A stretch of 64,000 nucleotides of DNA from Bog-159 sp963818855 (GTDB lineage: Bacteria; Acidobacteriota; Terriglobia; Bryobacterales; Bryobacteraceae): the NCBI GenBank assembly GCA_963818855.1, contig CAWFUH010000011.1:634818-698817 (forward strand). Direction: 5' to 3'. The notes beneath the pieces are model-generated. The model had not been told where the DNA came from and did not search any database. It saw only the letters and a list, made by a program, of their open reading frames with translations. Positions 54,652 through 63,677 of the stretch are shown here, one piece after another (the first letter of the stretch is position 1; each line of letters starts with the position of its first letter). Made by a program: the position numbers and the translations under genes.

Positions 54652-56850
54652 ATGCGAATCCAAATACTGGCCGCCGTCCTGATCCTGCTCCCAACCATCA
54701 CTCGAGCCCAAGATGACCAATCCGCCACCCTGTCCATCCAATTCCCATCCACCGGCAGCGTCTTCCAAACCGGAGAAACCATCCCGCTGGATCTGCTCTT
54801 CTCCGCGCCGGACGGAACCTGGCAGATGTCTACCCGCGGCTACGACCGCAGCGGCCGCCTGGACATCGAACAATTCCACGTCAGCCCGCCCGGCCGCGAC
54901 CCGCTGCATTACCACTTCGAAAGCGGCATCTATGGAGGCTTCATCGGCGGCGGATTGAGCGGCGGCGACAAGCCTCTCTCCGCCGATCCCGAAACCATCC
55001 ACGCCGACTTGAACGAATGGGTGGCCCTCGACAAGCCCGGCCGCTACACGCTCTACGTCACCAGCGGCCGCGTGAGCCGGCACGATGGCGCGAAAGTCGA
55101 AAGTGTCGCACTCCGCTCCAACACCCTGAATTTCGATATCATAGAAGCCAGCCCCGCCTGGCAGGCGCAAACCCTCGGCGCCGCCGCCGCCACCCTGGGC
55201 GATCCCGCCGCCACGCCCGAGGAAAAGCGCGCCGCCGCCCGTACCCTGCGCTTCCTCGATACCCCGGATTCGGTCCGCGAGATCGCCCGCCAACTCTCCA
55301 TCCCCGGAGAAGAAGCCCTCTGGGACCTCCAAGCCGGCGTCCTCGGCTCCGTCCACCTTCAGCAAGCTGTCGCCGCTTTCGAAACGCAACTCACCGCTCC
55401 CGGTGCCGCCCTCACTCCCGAGTTTCTGTCCGTCTTCAGCGAAACGAAGTTTTCCGCCGATCACCCGCCTCTGCCTCGGTACCCCGATGATCCCCAACAG
55501 CAGGAAGCCTGGCGCGCGCGCCAGCAGGCGCTGTTGGAACAGTTCGCAGATCTGCAAGATGAGTTCTACGCGCAAGCCGCCCGTCTGGCCGCATCCAAAA
55601 CCGGAGCCGCGCGCGCGGAAACCGTGGCCACCCTCCTGCTCCGTCCCGCCCGCGATTCCTCAGACATAAAGCCGTTCGGCGGCTTGCCGGAATCCGAAAT
55701 CGCCTCCGCATTCGTGGCGTTGCCGCCCCGGCAGCAACTCACGCTGCTCGAAAGCTTCTGGGAGCGCTTGAGAACGCCCGCCATGGCACGCGCCATCGAA
55801 ACTGTCTTGGAGCAGCCCAATCGCGGTGACGAAATGCTGCGCGCCACCGCGTTCCGGCGGCTCAACGAACTCGACCCCCGCGCCGCGCGGCCCTATATCC
55901 TCGCTGAAATTCGCCGGCCCCACGCCGATAACGGCCACTGGCTGGCCGCTGCGTTGGTTATCCTTCCGGACGAAACCCTGCCCGAGTTTGACGAAGCTCT
56001 TGCCACGCGCCTCGAAGCCAATGGCCCCACCATGTCCCTTGACGCGCGCCTCATCGGCCGCTACGCAACTGCCGCCATCCTGCCGCGCGTGAAAGCGGTC
56101 TACCAGAAGTCTGCCGGCCAGTGGGCCTGCGATATCGAAGACAGCCTGGTCGGCTACTTCCTCCGCGTCGACCCGGACTACGGCCTCGATCGCCTGCGCG
56201 CCAAACCCACCGGCTGCCTGGCCGAGTCGCTGAAAGCGATGGTCGCCGCGCACCGCTGGGCCTCCATCGAGCCGTCCATCATCGCCCGCCTGAACGTTGC
56301 CGACGCCTGGGCCGCCCGCGATGCCGCCGAGACATTAGCGAAATACGGCGGCCCCAAGGCTCAAAAAGCGTTATGGCAGCGCCTGCGTGCTTTCCATGAA
56401 CAGTGGAAGGATCGCGATGCCGATCTGACGATTGCCCCCAACACTCCCCGCGAATTGAACGATGCCGTCGCGCTGCAGTACGGCCTGCTGGCATCGCTGG
56501 CCAACGCCCAAGCCTGGCTTCTCGACAACGACCAGGTCACCGAACTCGAAAGCCTCGCGCTCGGCAGCGAGCGCCGGAATGCCGCCCACTGGCGTTGGCA
56601 TTCCCCCATCGAGCTCAATCTGAATCTCCTCTTCGATGGACAGCTCCAAGCCTCCATCGGCGAGTTCGTAACCACCGGTCTCGCGCCCCTGCAAGCCAAA
56701 TTAGCCCAATACCCCAGGGGCACCGTTTTTCATCTGACTACCTTCGGTAACGTGGAGCGCCTGGCGGCCGCCACGCGCGCCATCGAGGAAACCGCCGCCC
56801 AAAACGGCCTCGTCATCGAAGACCCTCCGGCAGCGTCGCCAGTGCGCTAA
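54652..56850 (+). CDS. Large secreted protein with HEAT-like helical repeats
   Basis: A 732-residue product from ATG 54652 with a signal peptide (QILAAVLILLPTITRAQ). An N-terminal beta-sandwich (IQFPSTGSVFQTGETIPLDL, GRYTLYVTSGRVSRHDGAKV) is followed by a long helical region. In that region, stretches such as AARTLRFLDTPDSVREIARQ and MARAIETVLEQPNRGDEMLR repeat every 35-45 residues, as in HEAT/ARM arrays. No active site is seen. Probably a binding or scaffold protein of the envelope. Confidence 0.75.
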   Translation: MRIQILAAVLILLPTITRAQDDQSATLSIQFPSTGSVFQTGETIPLDLLFSAPDGTWQMSTRGYDRSGRLDIEQFHVSPPGRDPLHYHFESGIYGGFIGGGLSGGDKPLSADPETIHADLNEWVALDKPGRYTLYVTSGRVSRHDGAKVESVALRSNTLNFDIIEASPAWQAQTLGAAAATLGDPAATPEEKRAAARTLRFLDTPDSVREIARQLSIPGEEALWDLQAGVLGSVHLQQAVAAFETQLTAPGAALTPEFLSVFSETKFSADHPPLPRYPDDPQQQEAWRARQQALLEQFADLQDEFYAQAARLAASKTGAARAETVATLLLRPARDSSDIKPFGGLPESEIASAFVALPPRQQLTLLESFWERLRTPAMARAIETVLEQPNRGDEMLRATAFRRLNELDPRAARPYILAEIRRPHADNGHWLAAALVILPDETLPEFDEALATRLEANGPTMSLDARLIGRYATAAILPRVKAVYQKSAGQWACDIEDSLVGYFLRVDPDYGLDRLRAKPTGCLAESLKAMVAAHRWASIEPSIIARLNVADAWAARDAAETLAKYGGPKAQKALWQRLRAFHEQWKDRDADLTIAPNTPRELNDAVALQYGLLASLANAQAWLLDNDQVTELESLALGSERRNAAHWRWHSPIELNLNLLFDGQLQASIGEFVTTGLAPLQAKLAQYPRGTVFHLTTFGNVERLAAATRAIEETAAQNGLVIEDPPAASPVR

Positions 56851-56861
56851 AATCACCATCC

Positions 56862-57788
56862 ATGGCCACTTGGCAAGCTCACACCATGAGCTTCTTCCTC
56901 CGCCACACCTTCAAGCCCCGCCTCGCCCGTGCAGCCAGCGCGCAACACGCCCGCGCCATCATGAACGGCGGCATCTTCAAGAATCCCGCCGGCGTGAAGA
57001 TCACACCCGCGACCTTGGGGGGTGTTCCCGGCGAATGGGTCGAATCCGCATCCCAACTGGCCGCGGTGGTTCTCGTCTATCTGCACGGCGGCGGTTACTT
57101 CGCCTGTTCCGCGCGCACCCATCGCCCCTTCACCACCGCATTCGCGCAACGGGGACTGCGCGTCTACGCGCCCGATTACCGGCTCGCGCCGGAATATCCA
57201 TTCCCAGCCGGTCTCGACGATGCCGTAGCGGCCTGGCTCGCCGTGCGCGCCGCAGTCGGCGACTCTACCCCCATGGTCATCGGCGGCGATTCCGCCGGCG
57301 GCGGATTGGCCCTCGCCACCATGCTCAAGTTGCGCGACCAAGGCGCCCCGCTGCCCGCTGCCGCCGCCCTCTTCTCGCCCCTCACCGACCTCATCGGTAT
57401 TGGCGAATCCCGCCGCATCAACAACCGCCGCTGCGCCATGTTCTCCGGCGCGGGCTTGCTCCGTGCCACAGAATTTTACATCGCGGATACCGGCAGCGAT
57501 CCATCCAACCCGCTCGCCTCCCCGCTATATGCCGATCTGCACGGCCTCCCGCCGCTGCTGATCCATGTGGGCACCGACGAAACTCTCCGCGATGATTCCA
57601 CCGAACTCGCGGCCCGCGCCCGCGCCGCAGGCGTCCGTGTCGAGCTGACCCTTTGGCCCGTGGTCCCGCACGTCTGGCAGATGTTCCATCCCTTCGTGCC
57701 CGAAGGCCGCCAGTCCCTGGCTGCCGCCGCCGCCTTCCTGCGTGAGGCAGGCTCACTGCCAGGCACTCTGCCCGCGGCGGCCTCTTAA
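56862..57788 (+). CDS. Alpha/beta hydrolase, hormone-sensitive-lipase family
   Basis: A 308-residue esterase with the HSL oxyanion motif LVYLHGGGYFAC, nucleophile Ser in VIGGDSAGGGLAL, acid Asp in HVGTDETLRDDS and the catalytic His in VVPHVWQMF. No signal peptide is evident. ATG 56862 is used; ATG 56886 (MSFFLRHTFK) is an alternative. The last residues (LPAAAS) are encoded by a GC-rich hairpin repeat, with the stop codon in its loop. Substrate: short-chain esters or similar. Confidence 0.92.
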   Translation: MATWQAHTMSFFLRHTFKPRLARAASAQHARAIMNGGIFKNPAGVKITPATLGGVPGEWVESASQLAAVVLVYLHGGGYFACSARTHRPFTTAFAQRGLRVYAPDYRLAPEYPFPAGLDDAVAAWLAVRAAVGDSTPMVIGGDSAGGGLALATMLKLRDQGAPLPAAAALFSPLTDLIGIGESRRINNRRCAMFSGAGLLRATEFYIADTGSDPSNPLASPLYADLHGLPPLLIHVGTDETLRDDSTELAARARAAGVRVELTLWPVVPHVWQMFHPFVPEGRQSLAAAAAFLREAGSLPGTLPAAAS

Positions 57789-57797
57789 GCCGCCGCA
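57764..57797. repeat. Hairpin repeat forming the hydrolase gene's 3' end
   Basis: GCGGCGGC-CTCTTAA-GCCGCCGC is a perfect 8-bp stem, and the TAA stop of the hydrolase lies in the loop. The preceding GGCACTCTGCC matches the CTC-loop element at 62038. Confidence 0.6.
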
Positions 57798-57906
57798 GTC
57801 ACATTCCGCCAAAAAATCCGGCCCCAGTCCTTTCAAAAGCTTGCCCGGAGTCCGCCCAATCACCCCCATCCCGCCTCCATACCATGGAAGCGAAAGGAAC
57901 CACGCA

Positions 57907-58671
57907 ATGGAAGAAACCACGCACCAAACCAGCCAAGCCAGAATCGAAGCCAATCGCCGCAATGCACAAAAATCGACCGGCCCCCGCACGCCCGAAGGCA
58001 AAGCCAAATCCAGCCGCAATCGTCTCGTCCACGGACTGCGCGCCAACAAACACCTCATCCTTGATGACGACCCCGCCGACTTCCTGCTCCTTCTCCAAGA
58101 CTTCATCGATCGCTTTCAGCCCGTCGGCGAAGTCGAAGAGAAACTCGTCCTGCGCATGGCCGCCTGTCAATGGCGCCTCGACTCCGTCTTCACCATGGAA
58201 GCCGCCCTCTACCGCGAACGCCTCCAGACCATCGCCGAACAGGATGCCTACCGCCAGCGCGTCTACGCCGAGGATCAGCAGGATGCTGCCGATCGCGGCC
58301 AACCCGCCCCGCCCCCGCCTCACGTACTCGATCCCGCGGACCTCCGGGCCCGCGCCTTCAGCCTCGATTGCAATGGCCCCCGCTCCATCACCACCCTGAC
58401 CCGCTATGAAACCAGCATCGAGCGTACCCTGGACCGATGCATCCGCCGCCTCAAGAGCCTCCAGGCCGACCGCCAAGCCACCCCCGCCGGACCCGAACCC
58501 GACACCCCAAGCGCAAACCCCACTGCGCCAACCGAATCAAATTACCATTCGAACCCAGCAAATGAGGGTAATTCAGGAAACCCGAAACCTATCACCCACA
58601 ACCCACAACCCACCACCCACCACCGGCGCGAAGCGCCACGAAAGCGCGCCAACCGCTCCCGGCTGTGGTAA
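57907..58671 (+). CDS. Hypothetical protein of the GPRTPEGKA...SRN-L-HGL family
   Basis: A 254-residue protein from ATG 57907 (AAAGGAAC upstream). It has the hallmark RRNAQKSTGPRTPEGKAKSS and RNRLVHGLRANKHLI of a multi-copy family in Acidobacteria and Planctomycetes. A helical middle (FIDRFQPVGEVEEKLVLRMA, ETSIERTLDRCIRRL) is followed by a low-complexity Pro/Asn/Thr tail that includes a simple CCCACAA-type repeat. Function unknown; its repeated occurrence in genomes suggests a mobile or selfish history. Confidence 0.75.
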   Translation: MEETTHQTSQARIEANRRNAQKSTGPRTPEGKAKSSRNRLVHGLRANKHLILDDDPADFLLLLQDFIDRFQPVGEVEEKLVLRMAACQWRLDSVFTMEAALYRERLQTIAEQDAYRQRVYAEDQQDAADRGQPAPPPPHVLDPADLRARAFSLDCNGPRSITTLTRYETSIERTLDRCIRRLKSLQADRQATPAGPEPDTPSANPTAPTESNYHSNPANEGNSGNPKPITHNPQPTTHHRREAPRKRANRSRLW

Positions 58672-58700
58672 AGTAGCACCACAGATACGGGATTTTAACC

Positions 58701-61700
58701 ATGAAGGTCCTATCCAGTGTTTTTCTATCCATCTTCCTCGTGCATCTCCAGGCCAGTCAGAACCTGGATCGTGCCCGGCAATTAGAGGAGTCCGGCGATG
58801 GCCCAGGCGCGCGCGCTCTCTTGCAGCATGCCGCCCAAGCCTCTCCCGGCAACGTCACCGCCTTGGCGGAGTATGCGGAGTTCCTCGATAGCCATGCCGA
58901 CCCCGCCACTGCCGAAGCCTATGCCAAGCTTCTGGATGCCCTGGATCAGCCGGCTAATCCGAAGCGCCGCGCGGCTATTGCGCAGCGCCTGGCCGAGTTG
59001 TCGCTCTTAAGCGGCGACCGGGCCGGCGCCACGCGTTATCTCGAGATCTATCGCACCGGCGCCGGCCTGCCCTCTGGTTCCGCCGCGCTTCCCTCCGGCC
59101 CGCCCGCCAACCCGGCTGACCAGTACGTCGAAATACCCGGACCCCTGCATTCGTTCGGCCGCATGGCGGCTATCTCCAACGATGCCCAAGCCGACGATGT
59201 CCTGCCCGCGCTGGCGCGTAATGTGGTCACTAATGGTTTCCAGGCGGCCCACAGCAACGAAGCGCTGGAGCAAACCGAGTATCTCAAACTGGTGCATCGC
59301 TATCTCTCCCAGGCGCGCGAGATCGAGAAGCTCACCGGGCCCGATAAAATCGTCCACATAGAGACTTGCGATTCTCCCAACGCCGGCGAACTGCTGCGTA
59401 TTCTGGGCTTCCGTATCCGCGGCGGCTGCGGCAGCGAACTGGTCCTCGAGACCGTCAATGCCACGCGCGCCTTCCTCACCACCGATTCCGGATTCCCGCT
59501 TCCCGCCCTCGAGCAGGCCCTCCGCACCAATCGTCCGTTCGTTTACGACTATCACCCGGCCCGCGTTCCCGTGCTGTTCGGCTCCGATTTCTGGCTCTCC
59601 GCCAAGGAAAAGGAAACCAGCGGCTTCCTCGACCTGCTCCTTTCAGACCCATCCCTGTGCCGCTTGTATCTGGGCATGTCCAAACTGGACCACGAAACCG
59701 CCGGTGAGTTCCGCAAGAACCTCTCCTTGGCCCATCTCAAGGCCTACGCCCACGTGCTCGATTTCTTCGGCGGTATGTTCGAAATCCGCAATGGCAAAGC
59801 CATCGTTCCCGGAGCGCCGCGCACCGTGGCAGCCTGGACCGAATTAGTCGGTGCGCCGCCCGATCAGGGCTCCGCGTTTTTCGAAAAGCTCCTGGCTAAA
59901 GACGATGGCTGGATGGCCAGCTATTTCGACGCACTGGCCCGCATCAACGGTGCTGTGCGCGACTATCTCACCGAGCCCGCGCGCATGCAGCGCTTCTACC
60001 TGGCCATCCGCGGCAAAGTCACCAGCCCCGGGCCCGCCCGCCCCGTCTTCCGATCCAATGCCGACATGATGCTGCTCACTACCCGCTTGTGGATCGAGCC
60101 CAGCGGCCGCCCGCACGTCCCCGGCAGCCTGCAGGTCTGGAAGGACCTGTTCTCCAGTCACCCGCCTGGCAAATATGATGCGAAGCTGACGCGCGCCGCC
60201 CCGTCATGGAAGGAACCGGACGACGTGCTCGAAGCTCTGTTCGGCCTTACCCGCAAATCCGTCGAGAACGAGCCGCTCAAAATCTTCATGGCGCTGAGCG
60301 ATCTGGATCGGTCCCGCCCCAAACCGCTGGCGCCCGAGACAGTCGACCTGCTGGCGCGCAACTATCGCATATTCGGCAGCCAGTACGCCCTCTTCAATGA
60401 GGCGGCCACCGTAAGTGACAAGTCCATTACGCAATTTATGGATATGGCCGATGCCCTCACCCGCTTCAAGGATCCTGTTCTGCGCGCCGACACGCTCGGC
60501 ACCATGCAGTCCCTGTTGGGCCTTTGGCAGATCCTTTCCCGTTCCGGCAGCCTGCCCGCCGCCAAAGCCGACGAGACTTTCGCCGCGCTGCTCAGCCCCT
60601 TCCCTGCCGTACACGACGATCGTGGTTTGTTCGACGCCGGGCGCGGTGGTGTGACTCTGCTGCTGACCGCCACCGGCTGGAAACCGGGCGCCAAACCGCA
60701 GGCGCGCATTCTTGACCTGCTGGCCGGCGCCGCCGATCCCAGTGACGTAGAATCGCACACCCAGATGGTCGAGGAGATGATGCGTATCCTGGAAGCCCAG
60801 CATATCGTCCCGCTCGACGACCTTTTCGATTTGGCCAATCACATGGACGCGCTCGCCCAAGGCGGGAAATTGAACACCGCCCTGCTCAACCGCCTGTCCA
60901 CACGCATGGCCGAACTCCCGCAGTCCCGCTCCTCTTTGAGCCCGATCGAGAAGAACGCCCTTTCCTTCGGCTACTGGACCGACAAACACATCGACGCGGA
61001 GCGCAAGCTGAATCTGCGGGTCGCCCTGGAGAGGGCCTCCGGCGACAAAGCCCACGACGCTCGCGGCCTGCTCGCGCCGGCCCTGCGCGATACCCTGGTG
61101 GCCTACAATTACGCCCATTACGCGCCCCCCGGCGCCCAGGTCCTTTACACCAATCCGCTGTTCGTGCGTAGTCATGACTTTTTAGGAGTCCAGGGCGCCA
61201 ATCATATGTGGCGTTCCACCGAAGTTTTCGGATCGGGCTGGCCCTCCAACGGCGGCGGCCGCCTGGTCGGCTCTCTCGCCGGATTGCCCTACGCCCTGGC
61301 CGAGGCGGAACAGAACTTCCTGGTGCCCGAACAAACCCAAGCGCTCATCTGGGGCGACCTGGTGCCGCAGATCATCGTCAGCGCCGTAATCCCGCGATGG
61401 TGGAATGTGACGCCCTCGCAGTTGCATTGGGTAGCTCTGCATATGCGCTACGCCGAGGCGCTGCTGGCCGAATCCGCGCTCGATCCGGCCCTCCGCCAGG
61501 AAGCCATGGCCATTCTCAGCGCGCAGGCCGCCCCCGCCCGCGTGGCACAGGTTTCCACGCTGCTCGAAAACGGCCAGGTCCAGGCTGCCCTGAACAAGGT
61601 GACTCCCTCCGAGTTGTTCGTTCTGGCGTCGCGTATGGAGATCAACTTCAAGCGCGAGCCTACCCCGCTGCTGGCGGAAATCCGCCGCCTGACTGCGGAA

Positions 61701-62108
61701 GCCCCGCAGCAGGTCAGCGCCGCCGCTATCTCGGCGGCCTTCGGCACACCCAAGCCCACCCTGGCCAACTCTTACCGGACGGAGTTGCTCAACCTGCGCA
61801 CCTTCCCGACTTTAATGGGATACTCCAGCCGCATCCTCGCCGAAAGCTGGGAGTCCAACACCCTCTATTGGGCGGAACTCGCCGACGAGACTAATGTGCG
61901 GCCTTCGCAGCTCAACGTGCGCATACCCGAGTGGACCGAGAAATTGGTGGAGCGCATCTTCGCCTCTCACCTGGAAGACTGGCCCGCCCTGCTCCGCTCG
62001 TTGCGCGCGGTGGGCGACGACGTCCGCAAAACCCGTTTGGCAGGCTCTCAGCCTGCGGCGGCCTCGCAGGCCGCCCCGGCAAGCGAAGCGAGCAGGGAAA
62101 CTAACTAA
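58701..62108 (+). CDS. Very large secreted protein of unknown function
   Basis: A 1135-residue product with a signal peptide (MKVLSSVFLSIFLVHLQA) and an N-terminal TPR-like segment (NLDRARQLEESGDGPGARAL, VTALAEYAEFLDSHADPATA). The bulk is helical, with no recognised domain or catalytic motif; a pattern SFFGTPKP or Trp-rich helices late in the protein suggests membrane or surface association. The final 25 residues (LAGSQPAAASQAAPASEASR) come from a hairpin repeat and look acquired. Followed 31 bp later by the VWA gene, possibly one operon. Confidence 0.75.
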   Translation: MKVLSSVFLSIFLVHLQASQNLDRARQLEESGDGPGARALLQHAAQASPGNVTALAEYAEFLDSHADPATAEAYAKLLDALDQPANPKRRAAIAQRLAELSLLSGDRAGATRYLEIYRTGAGLPSGSAALPSGPPANPADQYVEIPGPLHSFGRMAAISNDAQADDVLPALARNVVTNGFQAAHSNEALEQTEYLKLVHRYLSQAREIEKLTGPDKIVHIETCDSPNAGELLRILGFRIRGGCGSELVLETVNATRAFLTTDSGFPLPALEQALRTNRPFVYDYHPARVPVLFGSDFWLSAKEKETSGFLDLLLSDPSLCRLYLGMSKLDHETAGEFRKNLSLAHLKAYAHVLDFFGGMFEIRNGKAIVPGAPRTVAAWTELVGAPPDQGSAFFEKLLAKDDGWMASYFDALARINGAVRDYLTEPARMQRFYLAIRGKVTSPGPARPVFRSNADMMLLTTRLWIEPSGRPHVPGSLQVWKDLFSSHPPGKYDAKLTRAAPSWKEPDDVLEALFGLTRKSVENEPLKIFMALSDLDRSRPKPLAPETVDLLARNYRIFGSQYALFNEAATVSDKSITQFMDMADALTRFKDPVLRADTLGTMQSLLGLWQILSRSGSLPAAKADETFAALLSPFPAVHDDRGLFDAGRGGVTLLLTATGWKPGAKPQARILDLLAGAADPSDVESHTQMVEEMMRILEAQHIVPLDDLFDLANHMDALAQGGKLNTALLNRLSTRMAELPQSRSSLSPIEKNALSFGYWTDKHIDAERKLNLRVALERASGDKAHDARGLLAPALRDTLVAYNYAHYAPPGAQVLYTNPLFVRSHDFLGVQGANHMWRSTEVFGSGWPSNGGGRLVGSLAGLPYALAEAEQNFLVPEQTQALIWGDLVPQIIVSAVIPRWWNVTPSQLHWVALHMRYAEALLAESALDPALRQEAMAILSAQAAPARVAQVSTLLENGQVQAALNKVTPSELFVLASRMEINFKREPTPLLAEIRRLTAEAPQQVSAAAISAAFGTPKPTLANSYRTELLNLRTFPTLMGYSSRILAESWESNTLYWAELADETNVRPSQLNVRIPEWTEKLVERIFASHLEDWPALLRSLRAVGDDVRKTRLAGSQPAAASQAAPASEASRETN
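62038..62076. repeat. CTC-loop hairpin repeat inside a coding end
   Basis: GGCAGGCTCTCAGCCTGC followed by GGCGGCCTCGCAGGCCGCC: two stems in the last 25 codons of the 1135-residue protein gene. The same element occurs inverted near 46630 and partly at 57764. Confidence 0.75.
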
Positions 62109-62128
62109 CTGACTAATTAACTAACTCC
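62099..62128 (+). repeat. Imperfect CTAA tandem repeat with stops in every frame
   Basis: The run AACTAACTAACTGACTAATT and so on continues from the stop codon of the large gene. It gives repeated TAA or TGA codons in all three forward frames before the VWA gene. Confidence 0.6.
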
Positions 62129-62139
62129 CAGGTGAACGA

Positions 62140-63159
62140 ATGGCCACCCTATCACGACGTCATTTCATAGCAGCGGCAGCCGGAGGCGCTGTCCTCAAAG
62201 CGCAGGAAGCACTGAAAACGCAGGACGCCCAAAGCCCCGTCTTCCACGTGAAAGTGGATATGGTGGTGCTCAGCTTCACCGTCACCGACAGCCACAACCG
62301 CTATATCAACGGCCTGAAAAACACCGACTTCAAAATCTACGAAGACGGCATCATCCAAAAGATGGCGACCTTCGCCGAGGGCACCAAGCCGCCCATGCAG
62401 GTGTTGCCGGATGGCGCCACGCGTCCCCTCGTCGCGGGTGAACCAGCCGAAGCGCCCGGCAACCCCGGTATCGACCTGCATAGCGACGCCTTCGTCGGCA
62501 CCAACGTCTTCGTCCTCTTCGATACCAGCAACTTTATGTATCGCGGCTTTGTCTACGCCGAGGACGCCATCGCCGATTTCGTGCGCGGTCTGGACCGCGC
62601 CGACTCCGTCGCCGTCTACACCTTCAGCCGCAATCTATCCCGCGCCGCCTCGCTCACCCGCGATCGCGGCGACGCTATCGGCGGCCTGCGCAAATCCGTC
62701 GCCGGAGACGATACGGCTCTCTATAATGCCCTGCTCCTGACCTTGCGCGACGCCGCCAAAGTCCCCGGCCGCAAAGTGGTCATCGTGTTCTCCAACGGCC
62801 CGGACAACGCCAGTATGGTCGCCCCGGACGATGTCCGCGCCGTGGCCGAGGATGAAGGCATTCCCATCTACGTCATCTCCACTAACGAGGTGAATAAGGA
62901 TCCCATTTCGAGCGGCGTCTTCCGCCGCATCGCCGCCCGCACCGGCGGCAAAGCCTATTGGGCCAAGACCTGGCAGAAACAGGTCGAAGCTTTCGAATCC
63001 ATCCGCGAGGACTTAGGCAACTCTTACACCGTGACTTACTATCCGCAACCGAATCCCAACGAAGGTTTCCGCAAAATCGCGGTCGAGATAGTAACTGACG
63101 TGGGCAAAAAGTATCGCGTGCGTTCCCGGCCCGGCTACCGCCCCCGCGGCGGCTTCTAA
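62140..63159 (+). CDS. Tat-exported VWA domain protein (acidobacterial VWFA-related)
   Basis: A 339-residue protein with a Tat leader (LSRRHFIAAAAGGAVLKAQ). The core is a von Willebrand A fold: VKVDMVVLSFTVTDSHNRYI, INGLKNTDFKIYEDG, NVFVLFDTSNFMYRGFVYAE with a partial DxSxS-like metal site (DTSN), and VVIVFSNGPDNASM. It matches the large VWFA-related family of Acidobacteria. Probably an envelope protein-interaction module. It follows the 1135-residue secreted-protein gene closely. Confidence 0.88.
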   Translation: MATLSRRHFIAAAAGGAVLKAQEALKTQDAQSPVFHVKVDMVVLSFTVTDSHNRYINGLKNTDFKIYEDGIIQKMATFAEGTKPPMQVLPDGATRPLVAGEPAEAPGNPGIDLHSDAFVGTNVFVLFDTSNFMYRGFVYAEDAIADFVRGLDRADSVAVYTFSRNLSRAASLTRDRGDAIGGLRKSVAGDDTALYNALLLTLRDAAKVPGRKVVIVFSNGPDNASMVAPDDVRAVAEDEGIPIYVISTNEVNKDPISSGVFRRIAARTGGKAYWAKTWQKQVEAFESIREDLGNSYTVTYYPQPNPNEGFRKIAVEIVTDVGKKYRVRSRPGYRPRGGF

Positions 63160-63161
63160 TC

Positions 63162-63204
63162 GTGGGGCAGGACTCCAGTCCTGCAGCCGACGTCCACGTC
63201 GGCC
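63162..63204. repeat. TCCA-family double hairpin repeat
   Basis: GTGGGGCAGGAC-TCCA-GTCCTGC and GCCGACG-TCCA-CGTCGGC begin 2 bases after the VWA stop. A close relative of the copies at 13184, 46694 and 54552. Confidence 0.85.
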
Positions 63205-63317
63205 TGCTCGCGTTTGGAACGGCTGATTCGCATTGGGCTCCCAGCCCGCCAAAAAACTTCCGCCGCGCTGTCGATCCAACCGGCCTGAGTTCGACCTACC
63301 TGTGAGGAGACCACACA

Positions 63318-63677
63318 ATGAAATATCTGTCGCTATTCACCCCTTCCCGCAGCGCACCGCCGCCCACCAAGGAGCACATGGACCGGATGGGGAAGCTGAT
63401 CGAGGAATCCATGAAGTCAGGCGTCCTGCTCATGACCGGCGGACTCATGCCGATCGCGCAGGGCGGCGCGCACGTGCGCCGCTCGGGAGATGATATCGCC
63501 GTCATCGACGGCCCCTTCGCCGAAACCAAGGAACTGGTAGGCGGCTTCGCTATCCTGCAGGCCAACTCCAAAGGAGAACTCATCGAAATGGTGCGGAACT
63601 TCCTCGAAATCGCCGGAGACGGTGAGACCGAGGTGCACCAGATCATGGAGCCGGGAGCCCAACCATGCGATTCATGA
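63318..63677 (+). CDS. YciI-like (DGPF domain) protein
   Basis: A 119-residue protein of the DGPF/YCII family: MKYLSLFTPSRSAPPPTKEH, LIEESMKSGVLLMTGGLMPI, the family motif AVIDGPFAETKELVGGFAIL, and a C-terminal HQIMEP. A good ribosome binding site (TGAGGAG) precedes it. Members are small dimeric proteins, often beside sigma factors. It overlaps the next gene of the same family by 13 bp. Confidence 0.9.
   Translation: MKYLSLFTPSRSAPPPTKEHMDRMGKLIEESMKSGVLLMTGGLMPIAQGGAHVRRSGDDIAVIDGPFAETKELVGGFAILQANSKGELIEMVRNFLEIAGDGETEVHQIMEPGAQPCDS

Noticed and set aside
58590..58625. CRISPR-like short repeats (CCCACAA)
   Set aside because: The units are 6-8 bp simple-sequence repeats with no spacers.
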